DNA of 64,000 bases from Halosolutus halophilus (GCF_022869805.1 NZ_CP094974.1:2976001-3040000), one strand, 5' to 3'. Numbered from the stretch's first letter, positions 36,931 to 46,141 are shown. The notes: generated from the sequence alone by a model not told the origin. A program made the numbers and translations.

Positions 36931-38508
36931 TCAGCCGTCGCCGCGCGCGGCCTCGAACGCCGCGATTGCGCGATCGCGGTACTCGCCGAGTTCGACGATG
37001 GGAGCGGGGTAGTCGGGCGCAATGGCGGCGCGTGTCTCGTCATCCAGCGTGGGCCACTCGTGGATGGCGTCGGTCGGTGCGTCCCGGAGTTCGGGGACGT
37101 GTTCCCTGACGTACTCGCCGTCCGGGTCGTACTTCTCGGCCTGGGTCGTGGGGTCGAGGAGGCGGAAATACGGCTGGGCGTTCGCTCCCGTCGAGGCAGC
37201 CCACTGCCAGCCGCCGGCGGCGTGGGCGGTGTCGTGGTCCGCAAGCTTTCGACGGTACCAGTCGTACCCCTCGCGCCAGTCTATCAGCAGGTCCTTCGTG
37301 AGGAACGAGGCGGTCACCATCCGGACGCGATTGTGAACCCACGCGTCGGCGCGCAACTGCCGCATCCCGGCGTCGACGAGCGGATATCCCGTCTCGCCGT
37401 CCTTCCACGCCCGGAGCCCCTCAGGATCGTCGCGCCACTGGATTTCGTTCGGGTACTCGCGGTAGTTCTCGGTAACTACGTCGGGACGCGCGTCGAGGAT
37501 GTGCGCGTAGAACTCCCGCCAGGCGAGCCGTCGCCGGAACACTTCGACCGACTCCCGGGCGTCCCCGTCGCTGGCGGCGGCCGCCGCGTCCTCAGTGGCT
37601 TCCCAGACCGTCCGGACGCCGACTGTCCCGAACTTCAGGTGCGGCGAGAGGCGCGAGGTCGACTCTCGGGCGGGGTATTCGCGGTCGTCCCCGTAGCGGT
37701 AGATCGTGTCCTCGCGGAAGTCGGCGAGTAGGTCGTGGGCGGCGTCGGTGCCCGCTGGCTGCACGTCGGCTTCGGGATCGTCGAAGCCCAGGTCGGCGAG
37801 TGACGGGAGCGGGCCGGCGACACCGGAGGCCTCGCCGAGCCACTCCTCGTCGAGGCTGTCGCGGGGGTCGACAACGTCACCGCGAACCGGCGCGGCGACG
37901 GGGGCCGCCTTCTCCTGGGTGCGCCACTCCTGCCAGAAATTCGAGAAGACGGAGTGGTGGCTCCCGTCGTTCGTCGTGATGGTCTCTGGTTCGTGGAGGA
38001 GAGTGCCGCCGAACCGCTCGATGTCGACGCTGACGCCGGCGTCGGCGAGCGCCGCCGCGACCGCACGGTCGCGTTCGCCCGCCAGGCCGGAGTAGTCGCG
38101 GTTCCAGGTAACCGCATCGGCGTCGCAGGCCGCGGCGAGCTCGGGAAGCACCGCCCTTGGGTCGCCGCGAGCGAGGAGGAGTTCGCCGCCGCGCTCGCGG
38201 TACTGCTCGCGCAATGAATCGAGCGCATCGAGCAGGAACGCCACCACGGGCGGCGCGCCGTAAGTGAGTATCGCGGGATCGTGGACGAACACCGGGAGTA
38301 GGCGGCCGTCGCCCTCCAGTGCCGGGTTGTCGGTCACACGCAGGTCGCGGCGGTGCCAGTGGAGTCGCACACCGGAGTCTTGGCGGGCGCTGGCGCCGCC
38401 CATCGCGAGCATTCCGGCGAGACCCGCCCCGCGAAGTGCGTTTCGACGGGTTGCTCGCATCGGTTCGGATTCTGGTTCCGCAGTCGTGTGGGGTGGCTCG
38501 TTGCTCAT
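36931..38508 (-). CDS. phr: Cryptochrome/photolyase family protein with Tat-like N-terminal extension
   Basis: From the first strong ATG (38508) the product is 525 residues; the photolyase itself starts at VRLHWHRRDLRVTDNPAL. It has all class I photolyase marks: RLSPHLKFGTVG, LAWREFYAHIL, YREYPNEIQWRD, GYPLVDAGMRQL, WVHNRVRMVTASFLTKDLL and GGWQWAASTGANAQPYFR. It should bind FAD and repair cyclobutane pyrimidine dimers in light. Oddly, 46 residues precede the domain and contain RATRRNALRGAGLAGMLAMG then GASA, which reads like a twin-arginine signal peptide. GTG 38370 is an alternative start without it. Confidence 0.92.
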   Translation of the reverse strand: MSNEPPHTTAEPESEPMRATRRNALRGAGLAGMLAMGGASARQDSGVRLHWHRRDLRVTDNPALEGDGRLLPVFVHDPAILTYGAPPVVAFLLDALDSLREQYRERGGELLLARGDPRAVLPELAAACDADAVTWNRDYSGLAGERDRAVAAALADAGVSVDIERFGGTLLHEPETITTNDGSHHSVFSNFWQEWRTQEKAAPVAAPVRGDVVDPRDSLDEEWLGEASGVAGPLPSLADLGFDDPEADVQPAGTDAAHDLLADFREDTIYRYGDDREYPARESTSRLSPHLKFGTVGVRTVWEATEDAAAAASDGDARESVEVFRRRLAWREFYAHILDARPDVVTENYREYPNEIQWRDDPEGLRAWKDGETGYPLVDAGMRQLRADAWVHNRVRMVTASFLTKDLLIDWREGYDWYRRKLADHDTAHAAGGWQWAASTGANAQPYFRLLDPTTQAEKYDPDGEYVREHVPELRDAPTDAIHEWPTLDDETRAAIAPDYPAPIVELGEYRDRAIAAFEAARGDG

Positions 38509-38679
38509 GGCTCGTGCCTCTCTGAAGTAGCCCATAGCAGCAATCGGGACTGACTCACACGCTCCCACTCCAGCAGTCCATATAATACGGCGACGATACT
38601 TGAGAAGGATTTCACGAAATGAGGATAGTGGTGGATGGATGACTGTATCTGATTCCCAATATACTACCGAAATCTGTCA

Positions 38680-38930
38680 TGAGCGATCACCGTCTTCGCA
38701 GATCGAGCCAAATGTCGTGCATCATTCGCGCCCCCTATTCAGCAAAACCTGATCGAGCTACCGAACTGCTGTCAAGAGGGGCGTGCTGAATACAGAGGAT
38801 GTGTTCAGCACCACCATCAGGACAAAACGCCGAACGAGTCGACGAATATGGAACTGTTGAGGTCGTCGTATCGGTCGTTCAGCCGTAGTGCCTGACCGAG
38901 ATTCATCGGATAGGCTCGCCTCAGGCCCCT
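38680..38930. repeat. Hairpin-repeat family, long copy
   Basis: The left block is GAGCGATCACCGTCTTCGCA. A degenerate left arm CCTATTCAGCA lies near 38,734. The right core TGCTGAATACAGAGGATGTG then TTCAGCA is at 38784-38811. A further tail (GACGAATATGGAACTGTTGA then GGTCGTCGTATCGGTCGTTC) is shared with 41,160-41,250. No gene is seen in 38,569-38,929. Confidence 0.8.
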
Positions 38931-40666
38931 CATTCGGACGATTGCTCCGCGCTCCAGCGGTCGATAACGTCATCGACCGATTCCTCGGGTTTCACACCGT
39001 CAATGTTCGCCGCGAACCCCATCGTTTCGAACAGCTGTACGACCTCGGGCTCGGCTTCCGCAAAACGGAGGTCAATTCCACGTGATCCGAGTTTCTGTTG
39101 GAGTTCCTCCAACATTTGCGCGGCTCCGAAGTCGACCGTTGACGATGATGTGAGGTCGAAGACGACCAATTCGACATCGGAGTCGCGTTTTGCGAGCCGT
39201 TCGAGGAGATCGGTCCGAACTGTATCAGCGTTCGCGTAGAACAGTTCGGCTTCGACGCGGTAGACGAACACATCCGTGATGGTCGTCGCCGCCGGGTATA
39301 GATCGAGAGCGACGAAATGGTCCGTCCCGGCGATCTGACCGAGTTCGTGTGTCGTGGGACTACTGACCCGAGAAATCGTGACCAGCAACGAGAGGACGAC
39401 GCCGATGAAGACGCCCCAGAGCATCCCGACCGTGAGTACTCCGAGCAAGGCCGACATCGCGATGGCAAACTCACTCTTGCTCACGTGGTACAGTTGGCGG
39501 AGTGTGCTCGCGTCGAAAAGGGACGTGACGGCGACGATAACGATCGCTGCGAGAATCGTTTCTGGGAGATTCGCGAATACGCCGGTGAGAAGCAGCAGGA
39601 CGACGACGAGAACGAGAGCGACCACGGCGTTCGTGAGTTGCGTTTTGCCGCCGACAGCGTCGTTGAGCGCCGACCGAGACATACTTCCCCCGACGACGAA
39701 TCCGCCACCAAAGCCAGCGGCGAGGTTGGCGACGCCGTCGGCCAACAGTTCCTGATTCGCATCGGTTCGGTAGTCGTGTCGTCTGGCAAACGTCTCGACT
39801 GCGCCGATGCCTTCGACGTACGAGAGAAGGAACAACGAAGCGGCGACGGGGACGAGGGCGCCCAGCGTCGCGATACTGGGAATCGACGGAACCGTCAGCG
39901 AGGGGAGACCGCTCGGAATCGACCCGACGACGTCGACACCGCGGGCCTGCAGGTTCGTCACCGACATGAGCACGATCGAGAGGACGACGACGACGAGCGC
40001 GGTGGGGGCACGCGGCGCGTACCGTTCTCCAAGGAGGAGCAACACGATGCCAGCAACACCGACGGCTAGTGTCTCAGGGTTCGTCTCAGCGAGATGAGTC
40101 CCGGCGAACCAGATCCGCCCAAAGAACGTTTCCCCGAAGAAGCCGCCCGACGTGCTGCTCTCGATGCCGAACAGTTTGCTGATCTGGGTGGACATAATGT
40201 ACAGCGCCGCTCCGGCGGAAAACCCCGTGAGAACCGATCCCGAGATGAAGTGGACGAGAAAGCCCACCCGAAACGCCCACGCAATAACTGCGAAGACGCC
40301 GACGAGGATCGTCGTCACAATGACGAGTGACCCATACGAGGCGGTGTTTCCGCTAGCGACTGTCCCGACACCACTGGCGAGCAGAATCGCCAGCGCCGAG
40401 GTCGGTCCCACGATGACTTGCCGGGAGGTGCCGAGAAACAGGTAGGCGATAACAGCCATCAACCCGGCGTACAAGCCGGTCTCCGGCGGCATGTTCGCTA
40501 ACGATGCGTACGCCAACCCTTCGGGAATGACCGACGCCGCGACGGTGATTCCCGCGACGACGTCCAGACGGAGCCACGACGTGTTATACTGTGGAAGCCA
40601 CTCGAGCACCGGGAGAGTCGACGAAAATCGTCGGCTGATTCGTTCTCGTAGGCGTTTTGTCGACAC
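38930..40666 (-). CDS. SulP family inorganic anion transporter with STAS domain
   Basis: The 578-residue protein has the SulP fold. RLDVVAGITVAASVIPEGLA and YASLANMPPETGLYAGLM form the TM1 signature, GPTSALAILLASGV lies in TM3, and GGGFVVGGSMSRSALNDAVGGKTQL in the middle. About 10-12 membrane helices are present. The C-terminal STAS domain (about 445-560) includes ELVVFDLTSSSTVDFGAAQM with the SSTVD phosphorylation-like loop. SulP proteins carry sulfate, bicarbonate or other anions; the substrate is not predictable here. The start is the ATG 40666. Confidence 0.93.
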   Translation of the reverse strand: MSTKRLRERISRRFSSTLPVLEWLPQYNTSWLRLDVVAGITVAASVIPEGLAYASLANMPPETGLYAGLMAVIAYLFLGTSRQVIVGPTSALAILLASGVGTVASGNTASYGSLVIVTTILVGVFAVIAWAFRVGFLVHFISGSVLTGFSAGAALYIMSTQISKLFGIESSTSGGFFGETFFGRIWFAGTHLAETNPETLAVGVAGIVLLLLGERYAPRAPTALVVVVLSIVLMSVTNLQARGVDVVGSIPSGLPSLTVPSIPSIATLGALVPVAASLFLLSYVEGIGAVETFARRHDYRTDANQELLADGVANLAAGFGGGFVVGGSMSRSALNDAVGGKTQLTNAVVALVLVVVLLLLTGVFANLPETILAAIVIVAVTSLFDASTLRQLYHVSKSEFAIAMSALLGVLTVGMLWGVFIGVVLSLLVTISRVSSPTTHELGQIAGTDHFVALDLYPAATTITDVFVYRVEAELFYANADTVRTDLLERLAKRDSDVELVVFDLTSSSTVDFGAAQMLEELQQKLGSRGIDLRFAEAEPEVVQLFETMGFAANIDGVKPEESVDDVIDRWSAEQSSE

Positions 40667-40809
40667 CGAAACTCACCTCCTGATCAGAGAGATTATCGCC
40701 GTTGGTGGGTAACCCAATTCAGGACGCCGTTCCGAGATGCTCGCTGGTTTTTCTGAAGAATGCATTGTTTATCAGTACGAATCGATCGTCGTCATTCTTC
40801 CAACTGGCC

Positions 40810-40923
40810 CTAGTCTATGCACAGCATCGACTGGTGCCAGTCGTCGATGTCTAGTCCGGAGACGATGACTGAATCGCCGAGTTGAAGATCGCTGGGAGAC
40901 GAACACGGTACGACGTCACTCAT
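40810..40923 (-). CDS. Possible 37-residue small protein
   Basis: The frame reads MSDVVPCSSPSDLQLGDSVI followed by VSGLDIDDWHQSMLCID, ending in TAG. The composition is plausible for a haloarchaeal protein (acidic, two Cys). No family evidence; it may be a remnant. The surrounding 40,667-41,245 interval holds no other gene. Confidence 0.3.
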   Translation of the reverse strand: MSDVVPCSSPSDLQLGDSVIVSGLDIDDWHQSMLCID

Positions 40924-41079
40924 GCTTCTCTGAGCGGTCTCGGCAGCATTGGATCATACTCACATGTTTTCGACTTTAGCGTTCCACATAATACGGGTGC
41001 GATACTTGTCTACAATTTATTGATCGAATGATAGTAACCACGGTGCGACAAACGCTAATTCTTTAATATATCGCACGAT

Positions 41080-41250
41080 CGTGCTGGACGTATCCTCTGT
41101 CTGATCACTCCAGAGTCTCCAAAAATGAAATCGCTCTGGTCCCAGGTGAGAGAACGAAACTCGACGACGAATCTGGACCTGCCGAGGTCGTCGTATTGGC
41201 CGTTCGGATGCGTCAACGAGATCGCTGTTCGGTAGGTATGCAGGTTTGCT
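41080..41250. repeat. Degenerate inverted hairpin-repeat copy with conserved tail
   Basis: GTGCTGGACGTATCCTCTGT (from about 41,081) is the reverse complement of ACAGAGGATACGTCCAGCAC, matching the family right core. The following ACGAATCTGGACCTGCCGAG and GTCGTCGTATTGGCCGTTCG match the tail at 38.84-38.93 kb. Confidence 0.6.
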
Positions 41251-41632
41251 GGCTGAACGGCAAGAGAGTTGGAAGCCGGGTCGCTTGATCAGTTTTATAG
41301 AGGCAGTCAACGAAGAATTGGAGCCTCAATTCCGACCTGCAGAGGATCCAGCCTATCAATTGTTCGTCTACTCTTACTTCTGGGCGCAGTTATCCTCCGG
41401 AGTAGATCGGCCAAATGAGTACGTGAAGTCAACGTTAGAAAGTGCAATTCAGCATTGGGAACGAAACCAATCAGAAACCTTCGCTGGCGAAATCAATGTC
41501 GATGTTTCTGTCGAGAGATGTGATTACGACCCGGACGAAGCCATTTCGAACATTGTCAACGAAGAAGCAACTAAGAACGAACTAGACACGTTCTTGTTCA
41601 CTGCTGATCAAGGCGAACTTCTTGAATTGTGA
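41246..41632 (+). CDS. Hypothetical protein, possibly 5'-truncated
   Basis: This 128-residue acidic frame contains LISFIEAVNEELEPQFRPAE, YQLFVYSYFWAQLSSGVDRP and ISNIVNEEATKNELDTFLFT. The only nearby start is TTG 41246, and the frame is open upstream into repeat sequence, so the true 5' end may have been lost. No family is recognised. Confidence 0.45.
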   Translation: MLAERQESWKPGRLISFIEAVNEELEPQFRPAEDPAYQLFVYSYFWAQLSSGVDRPNEYVKSTLESAIQHWERNQSETFAGEINVDVSVERCDYDPDEAISNIVNEEATKNELDTFLFTADQGELLEL

Positions 41633-41733
41633 AGTGCCGTGGAGGACAATCCGCCTGCGTTCAGTCATCCTGACTCTGACAAGGTATTACGATGCACACC
41701 AGAAATGGTTGATCAGCAAATCCACTCACGATT

Positions 41734-41903
41734 TTATAAGTAGCCGTTATTCACCTGAGAGGTGTGGCTATCAGTCTCCTCTGGATTCTCAAGTTGGAGA
41801 ACGGCTTCGGCCGGATCTAGACCGTGCCGGTCGGCGAGTTCTACGGCCGTCCGCCACGCCCCGCCGGTGCTCTTTGGCTTGATAGGTTTCAGGCGTCGTG
41901 CTG
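41734..41903 (-). pseudogene. C-terminal gene remnant next to a hairpin repeat
   Basis: On the minus strand a haloarchaeal-like peptide runs KPKSTGGAWRTAVELADRHG, then LDPAEAVLQLENPEETDSHT, to a TAA at 41734. The frame begins inside the hairpin repeat (GTGCTGAATACAG, 41898-41910) with no start. It looks like the tail of a gene whose front was removed. The rest of 41,633-42,145 holds no convincing gene. Confidence 0.4.
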
Positions 41904-42145
41904 AATACAGGACGCATATCGGTCAGTGAACTCATATTGCGAGGAGTCAGTTCGATGTATCGAGTGGCGCAGAAACGGGTTGGGAGGGACTCGGAATCGA
42001 AGAACCTCAGTCCGCAGAGACGACCGAAGGGAGCCGAGCGGCCCGTCTGTGCTCCACCTGCCGCCGTACATCGGCACTTTCGTCGAGGCCATCGGTACGT
42101 TCTTGTTCGCTGGATGATTACTTCCGGACAGAAATTCCTGAAACC

Positions 42146-42352
42146 ATGATAGATGAATTATTTGAAGAAGTTTTCACCCTAGTGCTCCGAGTCGTCCCCG
42201 ACGTCGTATGGGGGTTCTTGTTTATCTTAGGAGGAGTTGCAACGACGGCAATCGGTGTAGGGATCTTCAGCGAGTCGGCACGGAGTGGCGGAATACTCAT
42301 CGCCGTTGGTGTGCTGCTGGTGGTCAGTGTACTGGTTATGTGGTACCGATAG
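42146..42352 (+). CDS. Small two-helix membrane protein
   Basis: The 68-residue protein starts MIDELFEEVFTLVLRVVPDV. It has helices WGFLFILGGVATTAIGVGIF and GILIAVGVLLVVSVLVMWYR and ends at the second helix. The acidic start, central SESARSG loop and length resemble small haloarchaeal membrane proteins. No named family. Confidence 0.6.
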   Translation: MIDELFEEVFTLVLRVVPDVVWGFLFILGGVATTAIGVGIFSESARSGGILIAVGVLLVVSVLVMWYR

Positions 42353-42498
42353 CCGATCTCGTGTCGAGGGGTCCGACCGTCCTACGGCACGGCAGATTCA
42401 CTTTCACATCAAAACCTCTCGTCAGATGTGAGCGACCAACTCAAATGTTTGATCTAACGGTTCGCCCAGCGTCTCGTGAATGGAGACAGTTCTGTAGC

Positions 42499-42579
42499 AG
42501 AATACAGCCTCTGTATCCAGCACGCCACCCTTGACAGCGACTCGGTAGCTCGATCAGGTTTTGCTGAATACGAGGCGCA
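42499..42579. repeat. Hairpin-repeat family, copy interrupted by a MITE
   Basis: Left arm CTGTATCCAGCACG is at 42511-42524. Right arm TGCTGAATA (42562-42570) runs into CGAGGCGCA and then the 242-bp element. The missing right part (TAGTCAGCGCG) resumes after the element at 42831. Removing the element and one CGAGGCGCA restores a normal repeat core. Confidence 0.8.
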
Positions 42580-42821
42580 GGCCTTGTTTAGACGCTAGTG
42601 AGAGCGGTGCTGTGGCTCAATTCTGATCTTCCAGACGAGACCTCGTCGAGAGTTTTGCCCCTCGACCGAGGTGATGGTGTTGCTCCAATCTCGATAAAAC
42701 GGCTGCAGAACCGAAATTGTAGAGTCCAGTTCCACGATGGCGATTCCATTTCCAACACCTATATATCTACTTTCGGTCTGTGGACCTCGTTACCCTCGAA
42801 TTTTCGCGTCTAAACACGGCC
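42580..42821. mobile_element. 242-bp MITE with inverted ends and 9-bp target duplication
   Basis: The ends are GGCCTTGTTTAGACGC (42580-42595) and GCGTCTAAACACGGCC (42806-42821), inverted copies with one mismatch. The sequence CGAGGCGCA flanks both sides (42571-42579 and 42822-42830), a perfect 9-bp target site duplication. No open frame inside looks coding. It is a non-autonomous element whose transposase is not in this window. Confidence 0.88.
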
Positions 42822-43012
42822 CGAGGCGCATAGTCAGCGCGCTTGGACTGCAGTCGGAGAGCAGTGGAATGTAATCAGTACATTCCGAGCAGTGTTTACT
42901 CCAGATTAGATTTGTTTTGTATATGAAACACAACAGTTCGATCGCGAACAGTAGCGCTCGGATTAGACAATCGGAATGATATTGTGTTTCCTGTAGGAAC
43001 ATAACCGCACGG

Positions 43013-43507
43013 ATGGTCCCCCGTCGAACGATCGCGCTCCTCCTCGGATTGGCGCTCGTAAGTGGCTATGTCCTGTATGGTACCGTCTCTGGGCCCTCCC
43101 AACCCACACTAACCGTCGAAAATAACGACACGACAGCGTATCAGGTGTCAGCTTACACTGTCGAGAGCAGAGAGCAAGCGATGTACGTGAATTTCGAGGT
43201 CACAACCAGAGATGACGAACACAGGCTCAAGACACTCTCACAGTTAGTCTGGTCGGACAGAGATCGAAACGTGACGCTAGCTGACGATGGTATCCCCACG
43301 CAACGAATCACCGTAGTTCCCGGCGAGAAGGTGACGACCCCGATTGATGGGTGGACGCGAGGGAACGTGACGGTATATCTCGTCGAGAAGTTCGACGATA
43401 ATGAGACGCACGTCTCAACTAGAATCCAGACGTGTCCCAGAGGAGGCCAGGAGCACAGTTTGACCTTCGAGGACGGTGGAACCAGCGGTAGTTCAACGTG
43501 TACCTGA
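43013..43507 (+). CDS. Exported or membrane-anchored protein of unknown function
   Basis: The 164-residue protein has one N-terminal helix (TIALLLGLALVSGYVLYGTV, residues 6-25). A beta-rich outer domain with several N-x-T sites follows (TVENNDTTAYQVSAYTVESR, GNVTVYLVEKFDDNETHVST). It is likely anchored with the body outside the cell. The start ATG 43013 directly precedes VPRRT, a positive-inside lead. No family is recognised. Confidence 0.65.
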   Translation: MVPRRTIALLLGLALVSGYVLYGTVSGPSQPTLTVENNDTTAYQVSAYTVESREQAMYVNFEVTTRDDEHRLKTLSQLVWSDRDRNVTLADDGIPTQRITVVPGEKVTTPIDGWTRGNVTVYLVEKFDDNETHVSTRIQTCPRGGQEHSLTFEDGGTSGSSTCT

Positions 43508-43595
43508 GTGATGCGCTGGTAGCGGTCCACAACAGGGAGAGCACCCACGAACGCAGTTGCCGACTCTCGTCCGAGCATGTATCTCTCGCTTCGAT

Positions 43596-44411
43596 TCAGT
43601 CGACCGGGGTCGACACTGTGCCATGAGAGTCGGCCGAAAGAACGGTCACAATCGCGACGGCGTGGATTGGCGCCACAACTGCAGTACTCAGAAACCCGCC
43701 GGCTACCGGCACAGTCGCGAGGCCCCAGTAGGCGAGACCAATGACAATGATGAGGCCGGCGATGGTCATGCCCTGACCGCGTGATCGACGATAGCTCTGC
43801 CTGAGTGCCGTCACAAAGCCACTCCCGGTGACCAGCAACGCGGGAAACAGGAACAGACGGGTCAAGACGAACAGGGCCATCGCCAACAGCACCAGTCCGA
43901 GCAGGAAGTTATTGATATCGACGGAGGAACCGCCCAGCAGCTGCGGGATCGAGACGATTGCAGCCAGTACGATAAGATACCTGCTCAACGCACGGAGACG
44001 AGAGTATGTATCGAGTGCCTGTGCGATCGTCACCCAACCGGCGATCCCAACCGCGAGTAGAACGAAGACTTCGAGCCCGACAGCCCAGAGGAGATACTGT
44101 CTTTTGAGGTCGACCAACGCACCAACGTGTCGGACCGTTCGTGCAGTACCCTGGGGAAGCACTGAATATTGGATACTAACCGATTGACTGAGTGCGTCCG
44201 ATGATGTCATCGGAATCGGATCGTGTTGGCGAAGCCAGTCGCCGAGTGCAACTAGCACACCAACGACGGCGAATGGGACAGCGAGCACGGGATCGCGACG
44301 AATGCGTCCAAGTGCAGACTTGAGCACACCCAAGGTGGATAGTCGAGTCGTCTGGAATGGGTGTCCGACCGAAGACACCGATTCGCTTCCGTCCCCATCT
44401 TGTCCGGACAT
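43596..44411 (-). CDS. Six-helix membrane protein of unknown function
   Basis: The 271-residue protein has about six predicted helices, for example VLAVPFAVVGVLVALGDWL, LLWAVGLEVFVLLAVGIAGW and NNFLLGLVLLAMALFVLTRL, and a polar acidic N-terminus. The architecture resembles haloarchaeal proteins with a six-helix core. The start overlaps the stop of the PQQ-propeller gene by one base (TAATG), so the two are co-transcribed. Confidence 0.75.
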   Translation of the reverse strand: MSGQDGDGSESVSSVGHPFQTTRLSTLGVLKSALGRIRRDPVLAVPFAVVGVLVALGDWLRQHDPIPMTSSDALSQSVSIQYSVLPQGTARTVRHVGALVDLKRQYLLWAVGLEVFVLLAVGIAGWVTIAQALDTYSRLRALSRYLIVLAAIVSIPQLLGGSSVDINNFLLGLVLLAMALFVLTRLFLFPALLVTGSGFVTALRQSYRRSRGQGMTIAGLIIVIGLAYWGLATVPVAGGFLSTAVVAPIHAVAIVTVLSADSHGTVSTPVD

Positions 44412-45625
44412 TATGCCTCCTCCAGTGCGAGAATTCGGTCACGATTCGCCAGATACAGGATGCCATCCCCGACGATCGGTGGCGAGAGGGGTACTTCCGA
44501 AGGCTGATACTCGAACTGCTTCTCACCCGTGGCGACGTCGAACGCCTCCAGTGCCCAGAGTGAGTCCACAGCGTAGACACGATCATCAGCGACGACCGGC
44601 GTCGTTTTTCCGTCGAAGGGTGTTGTCCACCGTGTCTCGCCGGTTGCCAGCGAGAGCGCATGCAGTGACTCTCGCTCATCGGCAACGAAGATCGTGCCGT
44701 TAGCTACTGCTGGCGTGCTGTCGGTCGCATTCCCGTCGAGGTTGCGTTCCCATAGGAGTGAGCCATCGGACCGGGCACGCAACTGGACTGACTCGCGCGT
44801 CGGAATGACGACGCCCTCGTCTGTCGCCACTGGCGGCAGAACCGTCATTTCCTGGAGTTCACGGTGCCAGTGTTGCTCACCAGTATCAGCACGATACGCA
44901 GTGGCCTGTTGCGGCCACGCGGTAACGAACACGATGCCGCCGTCCACCGCGGGTCTGTTGTACGTGCCACTGGCGGCTTCGTCTTTGTGATGAGTTCGCC
45001 GCCACAGCACCTCTCCATTATTCGGATTCAGTGCTACGACCGAGTTCGTCCCAGGTACCGCCGTGTATATCGTCCCGTTTGCAGTGACCGGGGTTGTTGA
45101 CTCGGCCGGCCCGAACAAACCGGATGCAGGTGATTGTGGCCCTGTCCATCGCTCGCTACCTACTCTCACCTCTGCTAGAGGAAGTTCTCGTCCACCATTC
45201 GCGTCGAGCCCGTAAATGCCAGATGGTCCGGTCATACCGAATGTCTTGGTCTGATAGATTGATGCTGGCGCGATCGCTGGACTCGAGTGATACGGCCCCT
45301 AGAAGCTGAATCGTCGCTGGCCAGTCTCGGTATCAAGTGCGAGCAGTCCATTGCCACCGACATACAGCGTTTCCCCCCAGCGGATCGGTTGCGTGCTCCC
45401 TTGGAACCAATCTGGTGTCTGGTGTATCCACCCGACTGACACGTTGTCTTTTGGACCCGATACTTTAGGGTTGTACCCGGTTCCGGAAGGGTCGTACCGG
45501 TCCATCGGCCAGTCATAGGGTGATTGGCTGTCTGTGTGTTCCTGCGTATCGAGGGACGCAAGGCCAGCTGAACCGGTGATTCCCAGGACGGCTAGTCCAA
45601 GAAACCGACGTCGTGAGGAGGGCAT
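44411..45625 (-). pseudogene. Tat-exported PQQ-like beta-propeller protein with in-frame amber codon
   Basis: The N-terminal part (45625-45302) has a twin-arginine signal (SSRRRFLGLAVLGITGSAGL) and the first blade (GGNGLLALDTETGQRRFSF). It stops at a TAG (45301-45299). The same frame continues without change (GPYHSSPAIAPASIYQTKTF) into more propeller blades (VVALNPNNGEVLWRR, YRADTGEQHWHREL, LSLATGETRWTT, FDVATGEKQFEYQ) to 44411. A TTG-to-TAG change would account for it. Without the stop, the product is about 404 residues. Confidence 0.88.
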
Positions 45626-45652
45626 CTATTCGCTGGTTTCTCACAAGCGAAA

Positions 45653-46141
45653 TTATTGCTGTCGGTCTTCCCGGTTGTCGTGTTTGACTGCGAGTTCGGC
45701 GATTCGAACGCCAGGTCCCCACAGTGAGGACGGATTCAGGTCGTGGGCGAAGTCCGCGACGAGCTCGTCGACGTCCTTGCCGATGTAGTTCCGGACGCGG
45801 TCGTGGAAGCGCTGGTCCGGTGCGTCGAAGCTCTCGAGATCGATACCATCGACGATCGTCTCGGCGAGGCCGAAGTAGGCCTGGACGTGGCCATCGATCA
45901 GGACGTCCCACTCCGCAGCCTGCTCGTCGTATCGGACCTGGTCGTCTTCCTGCCGTCCGAGTAGCCTGTTGATCGCTTCCTGCTTCGGGTCCTCGCCTGC
46001 GGTTCGTTCGATGACGTCGCCGTGGTCGCGGATGATCGTCGCGGGGCCCGATGCCTCGACGAGGAACGATCGCGGGAGTGGTGTCACCTTCTCGCCCTCG
46101 AGCGCCCCTGCGACGTCGGCGCTACTGGCCTCGATCGCCAT
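45653..46141 (-). CDS. Plasmid/virus-type protein of unknown function
   Basis: This 162-residue acidic protein contains PLPRSFLVEASGPATIIRDH and VLIDGHVQAYFGLAETIVDG. It starts at ATG 46141 (a GTG one codon earlier is possible), overlapping the stop of the 159-residue gene. Its place in a tight three-gene operon opposite a small winged-helix repressor resembles haloarchaeal provirus or plasmid early regions. No domain is recognised. Confidence 0.65.
   Translation of the reverse strand: MAIEASSADVAGALEGEKVTPLPRSFLVEASGPATIIRDHGDVIERTAGEDPKQEAINRLLGRQEDDQVRYDEQAAEWDVLIDGHVQAYFGLAETIVDGIDLESFDAPDQRFHDRVRNYIGKDVDELVADFAHDLNPSSLWGPGVRIAELAVKHDNREDRQQ

Noticed and set aside
41926-42117. Plus-strand frame ending LHLPPYIGTFVEAIGTFLFAG
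   Set aside because: Only the last third looks protein-like; the front is Arg-rich and overlaps repeat sequence, with no start signal.
45299-45301. Pyrrolysine-encoding TAG
   Set aside because: No Pyl machinery is visible, and the interrupted protein is a propeller with no reason for Pyl; a nonsense mutation is simpler.
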